Positions 26,768-34,879 of a stretch of DNA of 64,000 bases are shown here, in pieces (within the stretch, counting starts at the first letter, position 1; each line of letters begins with the position of its first letter). The stretch spans positions 868,001 through 932,000 of the forward strand of contig CBDEGK010000004.1 of the NCBI GenBank assembly GCA_965237855.1. The letters run 5' to 3'. A program made the translations under genes and the position numbers. Below the pieces are notes generated by a model that had not been told where the DNA came from, did not search any database, and was given only the letters and a program-made list of their open reading frames with translations. The DNA comes from CBDEGK01 sp965237855. Its GTDB lineage: Bacteria; Pseudomonadota; Gammaproteobacteria; Pseudomonadales; Halieaceae.

Positions 26768-27985
26768 ATGAGAGAGGCCATTCTCTGGGGTGTTGAAGCC
26801 TCACCGTATGCTCTCAAGCTAGAGTCATGCCTGTGGTTCAAGCAGGTGCCTTTTCGACGCCTGCCACGGGACGGCGGCCGTATCGAAAATCTGCGCACTG
26901 CCACCAGCTTGCACTACGCGATCCGCAAACGCAGAGTCGGCCGCTTCCCATCGATGGACAGTGCACTGGATGAATATCCGAGCGTGCCATTTTTTCAGCC
27001 CACCCCAGGCGAGTGGCTGTACGACTCCAGTGGTGTAGCGCAGTGGTTAGATGCCGTGCCTACAGGGGATACACCCAAACTCTACCCGGAGGACCCGGTT
27101 CAACATTTCATTGCCCACCTGATCGATGAGGCCTTTGATGAATTCGGCTTGTACATGGCCCATCACAACCGCTGGGTGATCTCCGCGCGAGATACTCGCA
27201 TGGGCGAGGAAACGGCGAAGGAGTTCAGTCGCCTGGTACCCTGGCCCTTCCCCCGCTGGATGGCCAGGCATTTACCTCGCAGGCAGGTACAACGCTGCCC
27301 CTACCTGTTCAGTGTTGCACCGCAGGACTACTCGGAGCGAGTCGAAAGCGAGCGAATTCCGCCCTCCCGAGACGGTTTCCCCCCCACTCATAACCTGCTC
27401 AGCCAGAGTTGGCTGACCTATCTCACCGCCATGGAATCGTTATTGGCACAACAGCCCTTCCTGCTGGGCCAGCGCTTTACAGTCGCCGACGCCAGCGCCT
27501 ATGGTCAGCTCAGCATGAACCTGATTGATCCATCGGTGGTAGCCATCATCAAACAACGTGCACCGCGCACCTTGCGCTGGCTGAAGTACATTCGCAAAGG
27601 TCACCATCATCAGAGTCGCGGCGAGCTGGTGCTGACTGAAGCGCTAACGCCCCTACTGAATATAATTGGACAAACCTTTCTGCCGCTGATGGAACAAAAT
27701 GAAGCGGCCTACACAAAGGCGATAGAGGAAGGAGAATCTGTATTCAATGAAGCGGCTTTCAATCAGGGGGGCGCACTTTACGACGGAACGTTGATGGGCC
27801 AGCCCTTTCGCGCCGTGGTGAAAACCTTCCAGGTCAAAGTATGGAGAGATCTAAAAGCAGAGTGGCATAAATTGCGCCGGGGGCAGGATCTCAGTCCAGC
27901 CTCACTGACTCAATTGCTCGCAGAAGTTTTTCCTCCGACCACACCTCAGGCTCGCCCGGCACCCTCGTCAGCAGATCCACAGTAG
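26768..27985 (+). CDS. Glutathione S-transferase-like protein, long form
   Basis: A 405-residue protein with a thioredoxin-like N-terminus (REAILWGVEASPYALKLESCLWFKQVPF), then a GST-C helical part with FLLGQRFTVADASAYGQL, the N-capping-box/hydrophobic-staple region of GSTs. The usual CxxC or SxxC position reads SPYA. At 405 residues it is nearly twice normal GST length; the extra ~130 residues at the end are helical and unassigned. ATG 26768 is chosen over TTG 26762. Its 3' end overlaps the convergent FecR gene by 95 bp, which is unusual for two real genes, but both proteins look genuine. Confidence 0.75.
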   Translation: MREAILWGVEASPYALKLESCLWFKQVPFRRLPRDGGRIENLRTATSLHYAIRKRRVGRFPSMDSALDEYPSVPFFQPTPGEWLYDSSGVAQWLDAVPTGDTPKLYPEDPVQHFIAHLIDEAFDEFGLYMAHHNRWVISARDTRMGEETAKEFSRLVPWPFPRWMARHLPRRQVQRCPYLFSVAPQDYSERVESERIPPSRDGFPPTHNLLSQSWLTYLTAMESLLAQQPFLLGQRFTVADASAYGQLSMNLIDPSVVAIIKQRAPRTLRWLKYIRKGHHHQSRGELVLTEALTPLLNIIGQTFLPLMEQNEAAYTKAIEEGESVFNEAAFNQGGALYDGTLMGQPFRAVVKTFQVKVWRDLKAEWHKLRRGQDLSPASLTQLLAEVFPPTTPQARPAPSSADPQ

Positions 27986-28511
27986 TCGACATACCAACAT
28001 CCAGCTCAACCCGCCCATCGGGGGTTTCCACATAAACGCCGATGCCCGACAGCACGGTAACATCCAGTTGTTCACCAAAGATAAAGCCGCCCCAAAAATC
28101 CGTGCCGCGTATGCCTATAGTTGCCACCGGGGTGCGAACCGTGAACTCGCGTTGTGGCACTTTTTCGATGGCACCGGTAATTGCCCTGAAGGCACCTTTC
28201 GCGAAGTCGAAGACGGCGTTGGCTTCGCGCGCACCTTCGGTCCAGTGATACTCGCGGAAGTGGAAGTCGGATTTAAAACCCAACATGACGACCGAGCCAT
28301 CACGCAGCTCCACCGAAAACTTGCCATCGCTGCCGGTTATCACCCGGTCAAGAATTTCGAGTTCATCTCCCTTCGCCAGCGGCAACAGTACGGTATCCCG
28401 TAACACGGAAACCTCGCCTTTGCTGTAGCTTACGGTGCCGATCTGTTGTGCACTGACTGACAGTGACAGCAGCAAGCACAGAGCCAGAAAAATTCTAGGG
28501 ATGGTGTGCAT
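27891..28511 (-). CDS. Periplasmic FecR-domain protein
   Basis: A 206-residue exported protein. The signal peptide MHTIPRIFLALCLLLSLSVSAQQ precedes a FecR beta domain: GTVSYSKGEVSVLR, GDGDELE-like LAKGDELEILDRVITGSDGKFSVELRDGSVVMLG and VRTPVATIGIRGTDF. FecR domains are either anti-sigma partners or, as here without a membrane anchor and sigma gene, stand-alone secreted carbohydrate- or surface-associated modules. ATG 28511 is chosen because it starts the signal peptide; upstream ATGs add a Met-rich stretch lying inside the VOC gene. It overlaps the VOC gene 3' end by 17 bp and is convergent with the GST-like gene. Confidence 0.82.
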   Translation of the reverse strand: MHTIPRIFLALCLLLSLSVSAQQIGTVSYSKGEVSVLRDTVLLPLAKGDELEILDRVITGSDGKFSVELRDGSVVMLGFKSDFHFREYHWTEGAREANAVFDFAKGAFRAITGAIEKVPQREFTVRTPVATIGIRGTDFWGGFIFGEQLDVTVLSGIGVYVETPDGRVELDVGMSTTVDLLTRVPGEPEVWSEEKLLRAIESVRLD

Positions 28512-28929
28512 AACCATCACGATCATCTTCATCATTACCGTCATAGGCATCTATCTCTATCACGTTGCGATCGGGGTCGCGGATAAATATCGCTGACATG
28601 CCGCCAAAACTGAAGGAGCCAGTGATGGCGATGTCATTGGCGGTGACAAACTGCCTGGCCCCTTCCAATGAACTCACAGTGAGAGCGACATGGGTAATGC
28701 CTGGATATTTCTCCTCAGCATCCATAAGGATATTGTGCCCATCGGCAGTATTAGACGGGCCCAGCAGGTTAAGCACCACCCCGCAAGCGTGCTTCATTAT
28801 CACCGGGTGGCCATCGTCGAAACCCGCATCGGTCTCCAGGGCAAAACCAAGCAGTTCGTAGTAAGCAATGGAACGCTGCTTGTCACCAATGCGGATACCC
28901 ACATGATTAACGCTCTCTACATCTAACAT
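28495..28929 (-). CDS. VOC-superfamily (glyoxalase-like) protein
   Basis: A 144-residue vicinal-oxygen-chelate protein with the paired beta-alpha-beta-beta-beta modules. The start VESVNHVGIRIGDKQRSIAYYELLGF has the N-terminal metal His, the middle ITHVALTVSSLEGARQF supplies a second, and SAIFIRDPDRNVIEID ends with the Glu ligand. Enzymes of this shape include glyoxalase I, ring-cleavage dioxygenases and methylmalonyl-CoA epimerase; none can be preferred. It is 9 bp from the preceding gene on the same strand, so it belongs to the minus-strand operon 30060 to 27891. Confidence 0.85.
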   Translation of the reverse strand: MLDVESVNHVGIRIGDKQRSIAYYELLGFALETDAGFDDGHPVIMKHACGVVLNLLGPSNTADGHNILMDAEEKYPGITHVALTVSSLEGARQFVTANDIAITGSFSFGGMSAIFIRDPDRNVIEIDAYDGNDEDDRDGYAHHP

Positions 28930-28938
28930 GACTCTCTC

Positions 28939-30060
28939 CTAGGGCGCGACCGCCTCGAAAGATTCGAATCCGTAAGGGAAGTGATGACCGACACTGAGGT
29001 TCTCAAACATGCTGTAGGTTACCTCCCCGGTACTGAGCTCGAAACGGCAGATGTGCTCGTAGAGGGGGCCGAGCGCTGCGCGCGCCTCAGCCGTACTGAC
29101 ATCAAATTCCACCGCCTCCAATTTCAACGGGCCCTGGTAGGCACCGTGAGTCCACTCCGGCGTCGCCACATAACCAGTACCCGCCGCCAGGCAGGCACAA
29201 TTTACTGCCGTGCATGTCACCACCAGCGGATTACCATTCTCGTCGTTGAAATGCAGTTCAGCCGATTCAAATTCCCGTGAGCCGCTGACGTAATTGATCT
29301 TGTGGACGGGCTTGCCGAGTTGGTGCACTGCACCGCCGTTTTCCAGGTTCTCCACCTTAATGCACTCTTCGACGATAAGACTGCCATCGGCATTTTCTTC
29401 GACGAACACCTTGAGCTGAAACTCTTCAAACTGCATCGGCACAAAAATGTGGAAGAAACCGTAGTTGTTCATGTACTCGTTGATATTGATACCCATGGGT
29501 TCGGCTTCTCCCACAGGGCGCACACCCCAGGAGTGATCGCGAATACCCAGGTAATCTTCATAGCTCACCTCAATGGTTTCACCTTTGAGGTTGATCGAGC
29601 CCTGCCAACGTCCCATCTGGGTATAGCGCGAAGTATCCATGGTTATCCGCGCGCCCTTGCGCGTCAGTGTCCGCGGTTCCTCTACCGCCGGGCCGCGGCC
29701 ATCAAAGGTCAGGTCGAAGGAGATGTCATGTTCATTGTCTTCGCAGTAGAAGCGCAATGTCTTCAGGGGCTCCACCACTTCCACGCCAAACGGACCGACG
29801 GTGGTGTCGGAGCGGTCCACGCCCAGCTCACGCGAGCAGCGCAATACAGTTTGTTTGCCGTCTTTAACGATCAGCGCGAAGGCGTCGGTGGTGCCCAGGT
29901 TGGGATACTGGCCAATGCCGATCACCATGAACAGCTCATCCGATTTTGAATGCAGGTTAAAGTAATAGCGGTCGTAAAAATTGCGGTCACTGGTACTGAC
30001 CTGGTCGAAGGTTTCCGGGGTCTGATGAGCCAGAGTCTCATCCATAGCACTGATCGGCAT
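28939..30060 (-). CDS. Conserved lipocalin-like (AttH/CrtC-related, DUF7064/7065-type) protein
   Basis: A 373-residue beta-rich protein without signal peptide. DRYYFNLHSKSDELFMVIGIGQYPNLG, GRWQGSINL and DYLGIRDHSWGVRP are typical of a conserved proteobacterial/actinobacterial family once annotated as hydroxyneurosporene synthase-like and related to the AttH double-lipocalin fold. The RDHSWGVRP segment is the best landmark. In other genomes this family clusters with steroid and lipid genes, as here beside acyl-CoA dehydrogenases. Function unknown; a hydrophobic-ligand or isomerase/hydratase role is possible from the fold. Family name assigned from memory of the motif. Confidence 0.65.
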   Translation of the reverse strand: MPISAMDETLAHQTPETFDQVSTSDRNFYDRYYFNLHSKSDELFMVIGIGQYPNLGTTDAFALIVKDGKQTVLRCSRELGVDRSDTTVGPFGVEVVEPLKTLRFYCEDNEHDISFDLTFDGRGPAVEEPRTLTRKGARITMDTSRYTQMGRWQGSINLKGETIEVSYEDYLGIRDHSWGVRPVGEAEPMGININEYMNNYGFFHIFVPMQFEEFQLKVFVEENADGSLIVEECIKVENLENGGAVHQLGKPVHKINYVSGSREFESAELHFNDENGNPLVVTCTAVNCACLAAGTGYVATPEWTHGAYQGPLKLEAVEFDVSTAEARAALGPLYEHICRFELSTGEVTYSMFENLSVGHHFPYGFESFEAVAP

Positions 30061-30083
30061 TTATTTACTCCTATCTGATTTAG

Positions 30084-32609
30084 TTACGTTTTGAAGTCAT
30101 GAAGAGCGAATTCATGGGGAGCGATTTCAGTATAGGTCAGGACACCGGTGTCGGCATCCAGACGTACCCAGTCACCGGTGTGAATAACCCGGGTGGCAAT
30201 GCGCAGGTTTACAATTGCTGGCAAGCCGTATTCCCGGGCAATGACGGCACCGTGGGAGACCGCACTGCCAACATCGGTAGCAAGACCCGCTATCAGGCTG
30301 AAATAGGGAGTCCAGCCGATGTCGGTGATATGAGAGACCAGGATTTCGCCAGGTTGCAGTTCGGCGGCCTCCGCCAGGGTATGCGCAACCCGTGCCGGCC
30401 CCTCCACAACACCGCGGCTGACCGGACGGCCTATCAACTGGTTGTCACCAACCACCGCAGGCACGACCTGCTCAGCCGGACGGGCAAAACCTACGTGAAC
30501 GTCCTCGAACTCCAGCTTCTGTTGGAATTCCAGGGTGCGACGGCGTAATTTGGTCAGCTCTGCCACGACCGGATCCGGTTCTTCACAGAAGGCCATCAAC
30601 TCTTCGCGAGACAGGAAAAACACCAGGTCTTCATCTGCCAATTTGCCTTCGCGCACCAGTAGCCGGCCCAGTTGTCGATAGCCCTGCTTCAATCGATAGG
30701 TGGCCTCGACTAGTACCGACTTGGTCTCCTCGCGCTGGCGGATGGCCTTGTGCGCCGCTGGCAGCAACCAGCGCAGGGCGACACTCAGCTCCGCGAAGTC
30801 AATTTCGAGGACCCGCTTGGGTTTATAAATGCCAGATAGGCGCGCGGCCACCGATGCCTGCATGGTCATTACCACCTGCACAGGATCTTCCCGCCAGGCC
30901 TTCTCGCGCACACACAGTTCGCGATAACCGCGGTGGCCATGTCGATCCAGGAAATCCGAAAAAGCCGCCCCAACCGGCCCCGATTCGGGGCCCTGCAGCC
31001 ACTGTAGCGCAGCCTCGACGCTCCATTCCCGGAACGTCTTGGCGAGTTCTGCGTCCTCAGCCAGCAGATCCACGACCGCATCCAATTGTTCAACCATGAC
31101 CGCACTTTCAACGCCGCTGGCGCCGGCCAGTAATCGCGCTGCTTCAGCCTGCAACGCCGCAGTTTCATCGGCGCTTTTGTTCTTGTTCTGATTTTTGTTC
31201 TTGTTTTTGTTCTCTGCGGAGACAATCCCCTGTATCACCCCTTCCATCAAACCAGAATAGGCCGAGGAACGCAGGTGCACTTCATCGGTTTCCAGCAACC
31301 AGGGAAACCTGGATTCCAGCTCCTGGGCCATGCTGAGAGAGTCGTCGTGATATGCCACTTCAAATTGATCAAAGCGCGTATAAAATTCACGGATCACCCG
31401 GGTGGCGCCCAGACAATAGCGAACAAACTGCAACGAGCCCCACCAGCGTCGCAGGATGTTCTTCTTCCCCGCCGGCTCCTTGAGCTCTGGAATAATCATG
31501 CCGCAGAGCGTCTGCCCCATAATTTCGGCATTGGTGATCGACACAAAACGCGAGGCTTCCAGGCCTCCACTCATATTGATAAACATATGCCCATAGAACA
31601 GGTTGATCTGGGTCCAGTCCTGGGTAATCAACCGCCGACCGCCGTAACACACGTGCATGTGTTGCATACCGTGCTCGATGGCCCGTCCCTGGGTGGAAAA
31701 GGTCAGTGGACACACCGGCCCCGGCATCATTTCGCCGACGTTACAGCGAGTGATGACCTGGTCAGCCGGTATCGGCGTGTAGCCGTCGTTAAGATCGAGA
31801 CCGAGGGTGGTAATCGGGCGCGCCTGCAACCAATGTAACCGGCCTTCAGCGTCAAAGGCCCATTCCATGTCCAGGTGGTTACCGTGCGCCACGACCGCCA
31901 AACGGGCGCCGCTAGCCAATTGCTTTAATTGCTGTGCCGACAGGATGGACGCATCACCCACCAGCTCTTGCTGGCAGGGTTTATCATCCAGATCCAATTC
32001 ATAGTGGTCGGGTGTTGCATCACCGCTCACCAGGGCCTCACCCAGGCCGACAACCGCATCAATCACCAGCCGGTCATGGCGACCGGACACCGGGTCGGCA
32101 CTGAACAAAACGCCGGCTGCGGTGGGCTCAATCATGCATTGAACCACCACCGACATTTGTAGGTCGTCTAGGTCGGCCTGCTGCTGGTAGGCATCGGCGC
32201 GCACACCGTGCAGGGAAGCCACACAATCCCCAATAGCCTGGCGCAGCTCAGCGCTGCCGCGAACATTGAGAATCGTTTCATATTGCCCGGCAAAGGAAGA
32301 TTCCTCACCATCTTCGCCGATGGCGGAGGAACGTACCGCCACCCGCTCGCTGCCGAGGGCGGCATAACAGCTATCGAGATCTTCGGGGAAATTATCCCGA
32401 CGGGCATTCACCACCACAAAGGCAGCCGGGACACTAAGCCCCATGCCCATCATTTCTGCTAAGCCAGACGCCTTGCCGCCCACCGGTTGATCAGTGATGT
32501 CCCCCAGTGACAGGCAATAAGGTTTAGATGCCGCGCGATCTAGCAATGGTATTCCCGCTACAGTGTCTTCAGATCCAGCCCTGCACTTTAGCGGCTTCTT
32601 CCCGCACAC
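30084..32609 (-). CDS. PEP-synthase/rifampicin-phosphotransferase-like protein
   Basis: An 841-residue dikinase-like protein in the RPH/PEP-synthase arrangement. The ATP-grasp part (~25-275) has PVGGKASGLAEMMGMG and VRSSAIGEDGEESSFAGQYETILNV. A long helical substrate-binding middle region (~310-700) follows. The C-terminal swivelling domain has DVGSAVSHGAVIAREYGLPAIVN, whose His786 would carry the phosphate. It lacks the PEP-pyruvate TIM barrel of true PEP synthase, so phosphate transfer from ATP to an unknown acceptor is likely, as in rifampicin phosphotransferase. The start is uncertain: GTG 32609 overlaps the acyl-CoA dehydrogenase gene by 41 bp, and a TTG about 20 codons later is an alternative. 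Confidence 0.85.
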   Translation of the reverse strand: MCGKKPLKCRAGSEDTVAGIPLLDRAASKPYCLSLGDITDQPVGGKASGLAEMMGMGLSVPAAFVVVNARRDNFPEDLDSCYAALGSERVAVRSSAIGEDGEESSFAGQYETILNVRGSAELRQAIGDCVASLHGVRADAYQQQADLDDLQMSVVVQCMIEPTAAGVLFSADPVSGRHDRLVIDAVVGLGEALVSGDATPDHYELDLDDKPCQQELVGDASILSAQQLKQLASGARLAVVAHGNHLDMEWAFDAEGRLHWLQARPITTLGLDLNDGYTPIPADQVITRCNVGEMMPGPVCPLTFSTQGRAIEHGMQHMHVCYGGRRLITQDWTQINLFYGHMFINMSGGLEASRFVSITNAEIMGQTLCGMIIPELKEPAGKKNILRRWWGSLQFVRYCLGATRVIREFYTRFDQFEVAYHDDSLSMAQELESRFPWLLETDEVHLRSSAYSGLMEGVIQGIVSAENKNKNKNQNKNKSADETAALQAEAARLLAGASGVESAVMVEQLDAVVDLLAEDAELAKTFREWSVEAALQWLQGPESGPVGAAFSDFLDRHGHRGYRELCVREKAWREDPVQVVMTMQASVAARLSGIYKPKRVLEIDFAELSVALRWLLPAAHKAIRQREETKSVLVEATYRLKQGYRQLGRLLVREGKLADEDLVFFLSREELMAFCEEPDPVVAELTKLRRRTLEFQQKLEFEDVHVGFARPAEQVVPAVVGDNQLIGRPVSRGVVEGPARVAHTLAEAAELQPGEILVSHITDIGWTPYFSLIAGLATDVGSAVSHGAVIAREYGLPAIVNLRIATRVIHTGDWVRLDADTGVLTYTEIAPHEFALHDFKT
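31174..31215 (-). repeat. Lys-Asn simple repeat inside the dikinase-like gene
   Basis: An AAC/AAA-AAG microsatellite-like stretch encodes ENKNKNKNQNKNKSADE in the middle domain of the PEP-synthase-like protein. It is AT-rich compared with its surroundings. It probably forms a solvent-exposed disordered loop and may vary in length between strains by slippage. Confidence 0.8.
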
Positions 32610-33648
32610 GCTCGGGTGATCCTAAAACCTGTCGGTTAAAGCCCACTCTTTTAAACCAGTAGTGCAATCCCATCAGGTCAGTGAAACCCATGCCGCCGTG
32701 CACTTCGGTAGCGGTGCGAGCGACAAAGCGCCCCACCTCGGACAGGTGGGCCTTGGCATGGCAGGCGGTTAACCGGCTTTCCTCTGGTATGGCGTCGTAG
32801 GCGTGAGCGGCGTACCAGACCAATGTACGGCAGGGTTCCAGCTGCGCCGCCATGTCCGCACACAAGTGTTTCACCGCCTGGAAGCTGGCGATGACTCGAT
32901 TGAATTGCTTGCGCTCCAGCGCGTACTCCACCGCTTTCTCAATCATGCGTTGCGATGCGCCCAGGGTATCTGCCGCCAGCATGACACGGCCGGCATCAAC
33001 CAGACGTGTAATCGAGTCGGCATCGGCGTTGAGCTTTTCAGCCTCAACCCCCGCAAAACTGAACTCAGCGGAAACCTGGGTATTATCAATGGAGCGCAGC
33101 GCCAGACGCTCCACACCGGCACGGGCGGTATCCACCGCATACAGCGAGTCATTGGGGCCGTTCACTATGAGCAGAGAGGCCTCCGCTGCGCCAAGTACAA
33201 ACAGCACATGACCGTTGAGTTTGCCATCGACAATACTGATACCTGCACCGTCGCGGGCACCTGTGGTCTCACTGAGGGCAACCGCCACCTGCAAACTGCC
33301 CTCGGCGATACCCGGCAACCAGCGCTGCTTTTGCTCTTCACTGCCACCGGCCACAAGTGCCAGGGCAGCCAGCACACTAGTCGAGGTAAATGCCACCGGA
33401 GACACATGCCGCCCCAGGCTCTCCTGCACCAGGGCCGCATCTAGCAGGCTCATACTAAGGCCGCCAAACTCCTCGGGCACCAGCAGTCCGGCTACACCCA
33501 ATTGAGCCAGACCGGTCCAGGTGTCGGCATCATGCACAGCGCCGTCCTCGACCAGCTCTCTGACACGATCCAGTGGGCAGTTATCCTCGAGAAAGCGATT
33601 CACACTCTCCTGTAGCATGACCTGTTCTTCGGTTAATCCAAATTCCAT
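32569..33648 (-). CDS. Acyl-CoA dehydrogenase family protein (short, putative beta subunit)
   Basis: A 359-residue acyl-CoA dehydrogenase homologue. MEFGLTEEQVMLQESVNRFLEDNCP opens the helical N-domain; VAVALSETTGARDGAG holds part of the flavin-contact strand; ATEVHGGMGFTDLMGLHYWFKR matches the C-terminal QxxGGxGY FAD region. It is shorter than the 406-residue partner and begins at the partner's stop (TGATG overlap). Two adjacent unequal ACADs are characteristic of alpha2beta2 heterotetrameric enzymes acting on steroid side chains and other bulky acyl-CoAs in actinobacteria and proteobacteria. That function here is inference. Confidence 0.87.
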   Translation of the reverse strand: MEFGLTEEQVMLQESVNRFLEDNCPLDRVRELVEDGAVHDADTWTGLAQLGVAGLLVPEEFGGLSMSLLDAALVQESLGRHVSPVAFTSTSVLAALALVAGGSEEQKQRWLPGIAEGSLQVAVALSETTGARDGAGISIVDGKLNGHVLFVLGAAEASLLIVNGPNDSLYAVDTARAGVERLALRSIDNTQVSAEFSFAGVEAEKLNADADSITRLVDAGRVMLAADTLGASQRMIEKAVEYALERKQFNRVIASFQAVKHLCADMAAQLEPCRTLVWYAAHAYDAIPEESRLTACHAKAHLSEVGRFVARTATEVHGGMGFTDLMGLHYWFKRVGFNRQVLGSPERVREEAAKVQGWI

Positions 33649-34868
33649 CAGGATGCTCCCGATTTTAAGTTCGACGCCGCAGGCGCTGGCTTCGGCTCTC
33701 GGGGCATACCCAATCCCCGCTCGGAAATAATGTTCTTCTGGATCTGGGCAGTACCGCCACCGATGATCAGGCCCAGGTCAAACATATACTGGCGCTGCCA
33801 CATACCCCTGGCGCGCGAGCGTGGGCTGGCGTAATAGAGAATGCCCAGCTCACCCAGGCAATCGATAGCCAGTGCCGCCAGCTGATGATTAAGCTCACAA
33901 CCCTGCAGTTTGACGATCATTCGCGCCAGTCCACCGCTCTCACCCTTGAGAGAGCTGGTAAGCAGGCGTAAGCCATTGAATTGCATGGCCAATACTTCGC
34001 TCTGCAGTTTTAAAAGCCGGTCGCGCATGATGGGATTTTCCATCAGGCTGCTACCGTCGACAGTTTCCTCCTGCATCAGCTTAACGATTTGGCTGAGCCG
34101 GGTGCCTGCGGTATTGGGATCGCCGAGCATGCCGCGCTCGTGTTTGAGAGTGGCATTGGCCACCAACCAGCCCTGGCCCCGCTCACCGACAATGCTGCTC
34201 TTGGGAACGCGCACATCGGTGAAGAACACCTCGTTGAATTCCGCCATACCGGTCATGGTCATGAGGGGGCGCACTTCAATGCCCGGGGTATCCATGGGGA
34301 ACAACAGATAGCTGATGCCCTGATGCTTGGGCGCATCGGGCTCGGTACGCACCAGGCAAAAAATCATGTTTGCCTCGTGTGCCGTGCTGGTCCAGATCTT
34401 CTGGCCGTTGATAATAAAGTCGTCACCGTCTTCGGTGGCCTTGGTCTGCAGACTAGCCAGGTCAGAGCCGGCACCCGGTTCCGAATAACCTTGGCACCAC
34501 AGCACTTCACCCGAGAGCGTCTTGGGGATCCACTCCTGTTTCTGTTCCTCGGTGCCCATTTCCAGCAGGGTCGGCACCAACATCGATACGCCCTGCCCTG
34601 CCAGGCCACCGGGAGCGCTGGCACGGCTAAATTCTTCCGCCGTGATGCGCGACTTGAGGATATCCGGCTCGCCGCCGTGACCGCCATACTCCTTGGGGAT
34701 GGTGCGGGCGGTATAACCCTGCTCGATCAACAGGGCCTGCCAGCGCTTCATCTCATCGGTGGGCCTGCCCATACTCAAGCGACTGGGCCAAGAGTCGCGA
34801 TTTGATTCCAGGAAGTCCCTGACGTCCTGACGATATTGTTCGTATTCAGCGCTGTGAGCTAAATCCAT
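33648..34868 (-). CDS. Acyl-CoA dehydrogenase family protein (long, putative alpha subunit)
   Basis: A 406-residue acyl-CoA dehydrogenase. CQGYSEPGAGSDLASLQTKA is the FAD/substrate strand (YSEPxAGSDL), FIINGQKIWTSTAHEANMI the classic ING(Q/R)KIWTS segment, and YMFDLGLIIGGGTAQIQKNII the C-terminal GG(T/S)xQIxxN(I/L)I motif. It oxidises an acyl-CoA to the enoyl-CoA and hands electrons to ETF. Its stop codon overlaps the start of the smaller ACAD gene, and a thiolase homologue lies 12 bp upstream, so 36415-32569 reads as one operon for a beta-oxidation-like cycle. Confidence 0.93.
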   Translation of the reverse strand: MDLAHSAEYEQYRQDVRDFLESNRDSWPSRLSMGRPTDEMKRWQALLIEQGYTARTIPKEYGGHGGEPDILKSRITAEEFSRASAPGGLAGQGVSMLVPTLLEMGTEEQKQEWIPKTLSGEVLWCQGYSEPGAGSDLASLQTKATEDGDDFIINGQKIWTSTAHEANMIFCLVRTEPDAPKHQGISYLLFPMDTPGIEVRPLMTMTGMAEFNEVFFTDVRVPKSSIVGERGQGWLVANATLKHERGMLGDPNTAGTRLSQIVKLMQEETVDGSSLMENPIMRDRLLKLQSEVLAMQFNGLRLLTSSLKGESGGLARMIVKLQGCELNHQLAALAIDCLGELGILYYASPRSRARGMWQRQYMFDLGLIIGGGTAQIQKNIISERGLGMPREPKPAPAASNLKSGAS

Positions 34869-34879
34869 CTTTCCTCACC

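Noticed and set aside
29302..29949. 215-codon frame opposite the lipocalin-like gene
   Set aside because: Antisense shadow with His/Val-rich composition and no family resemblance.
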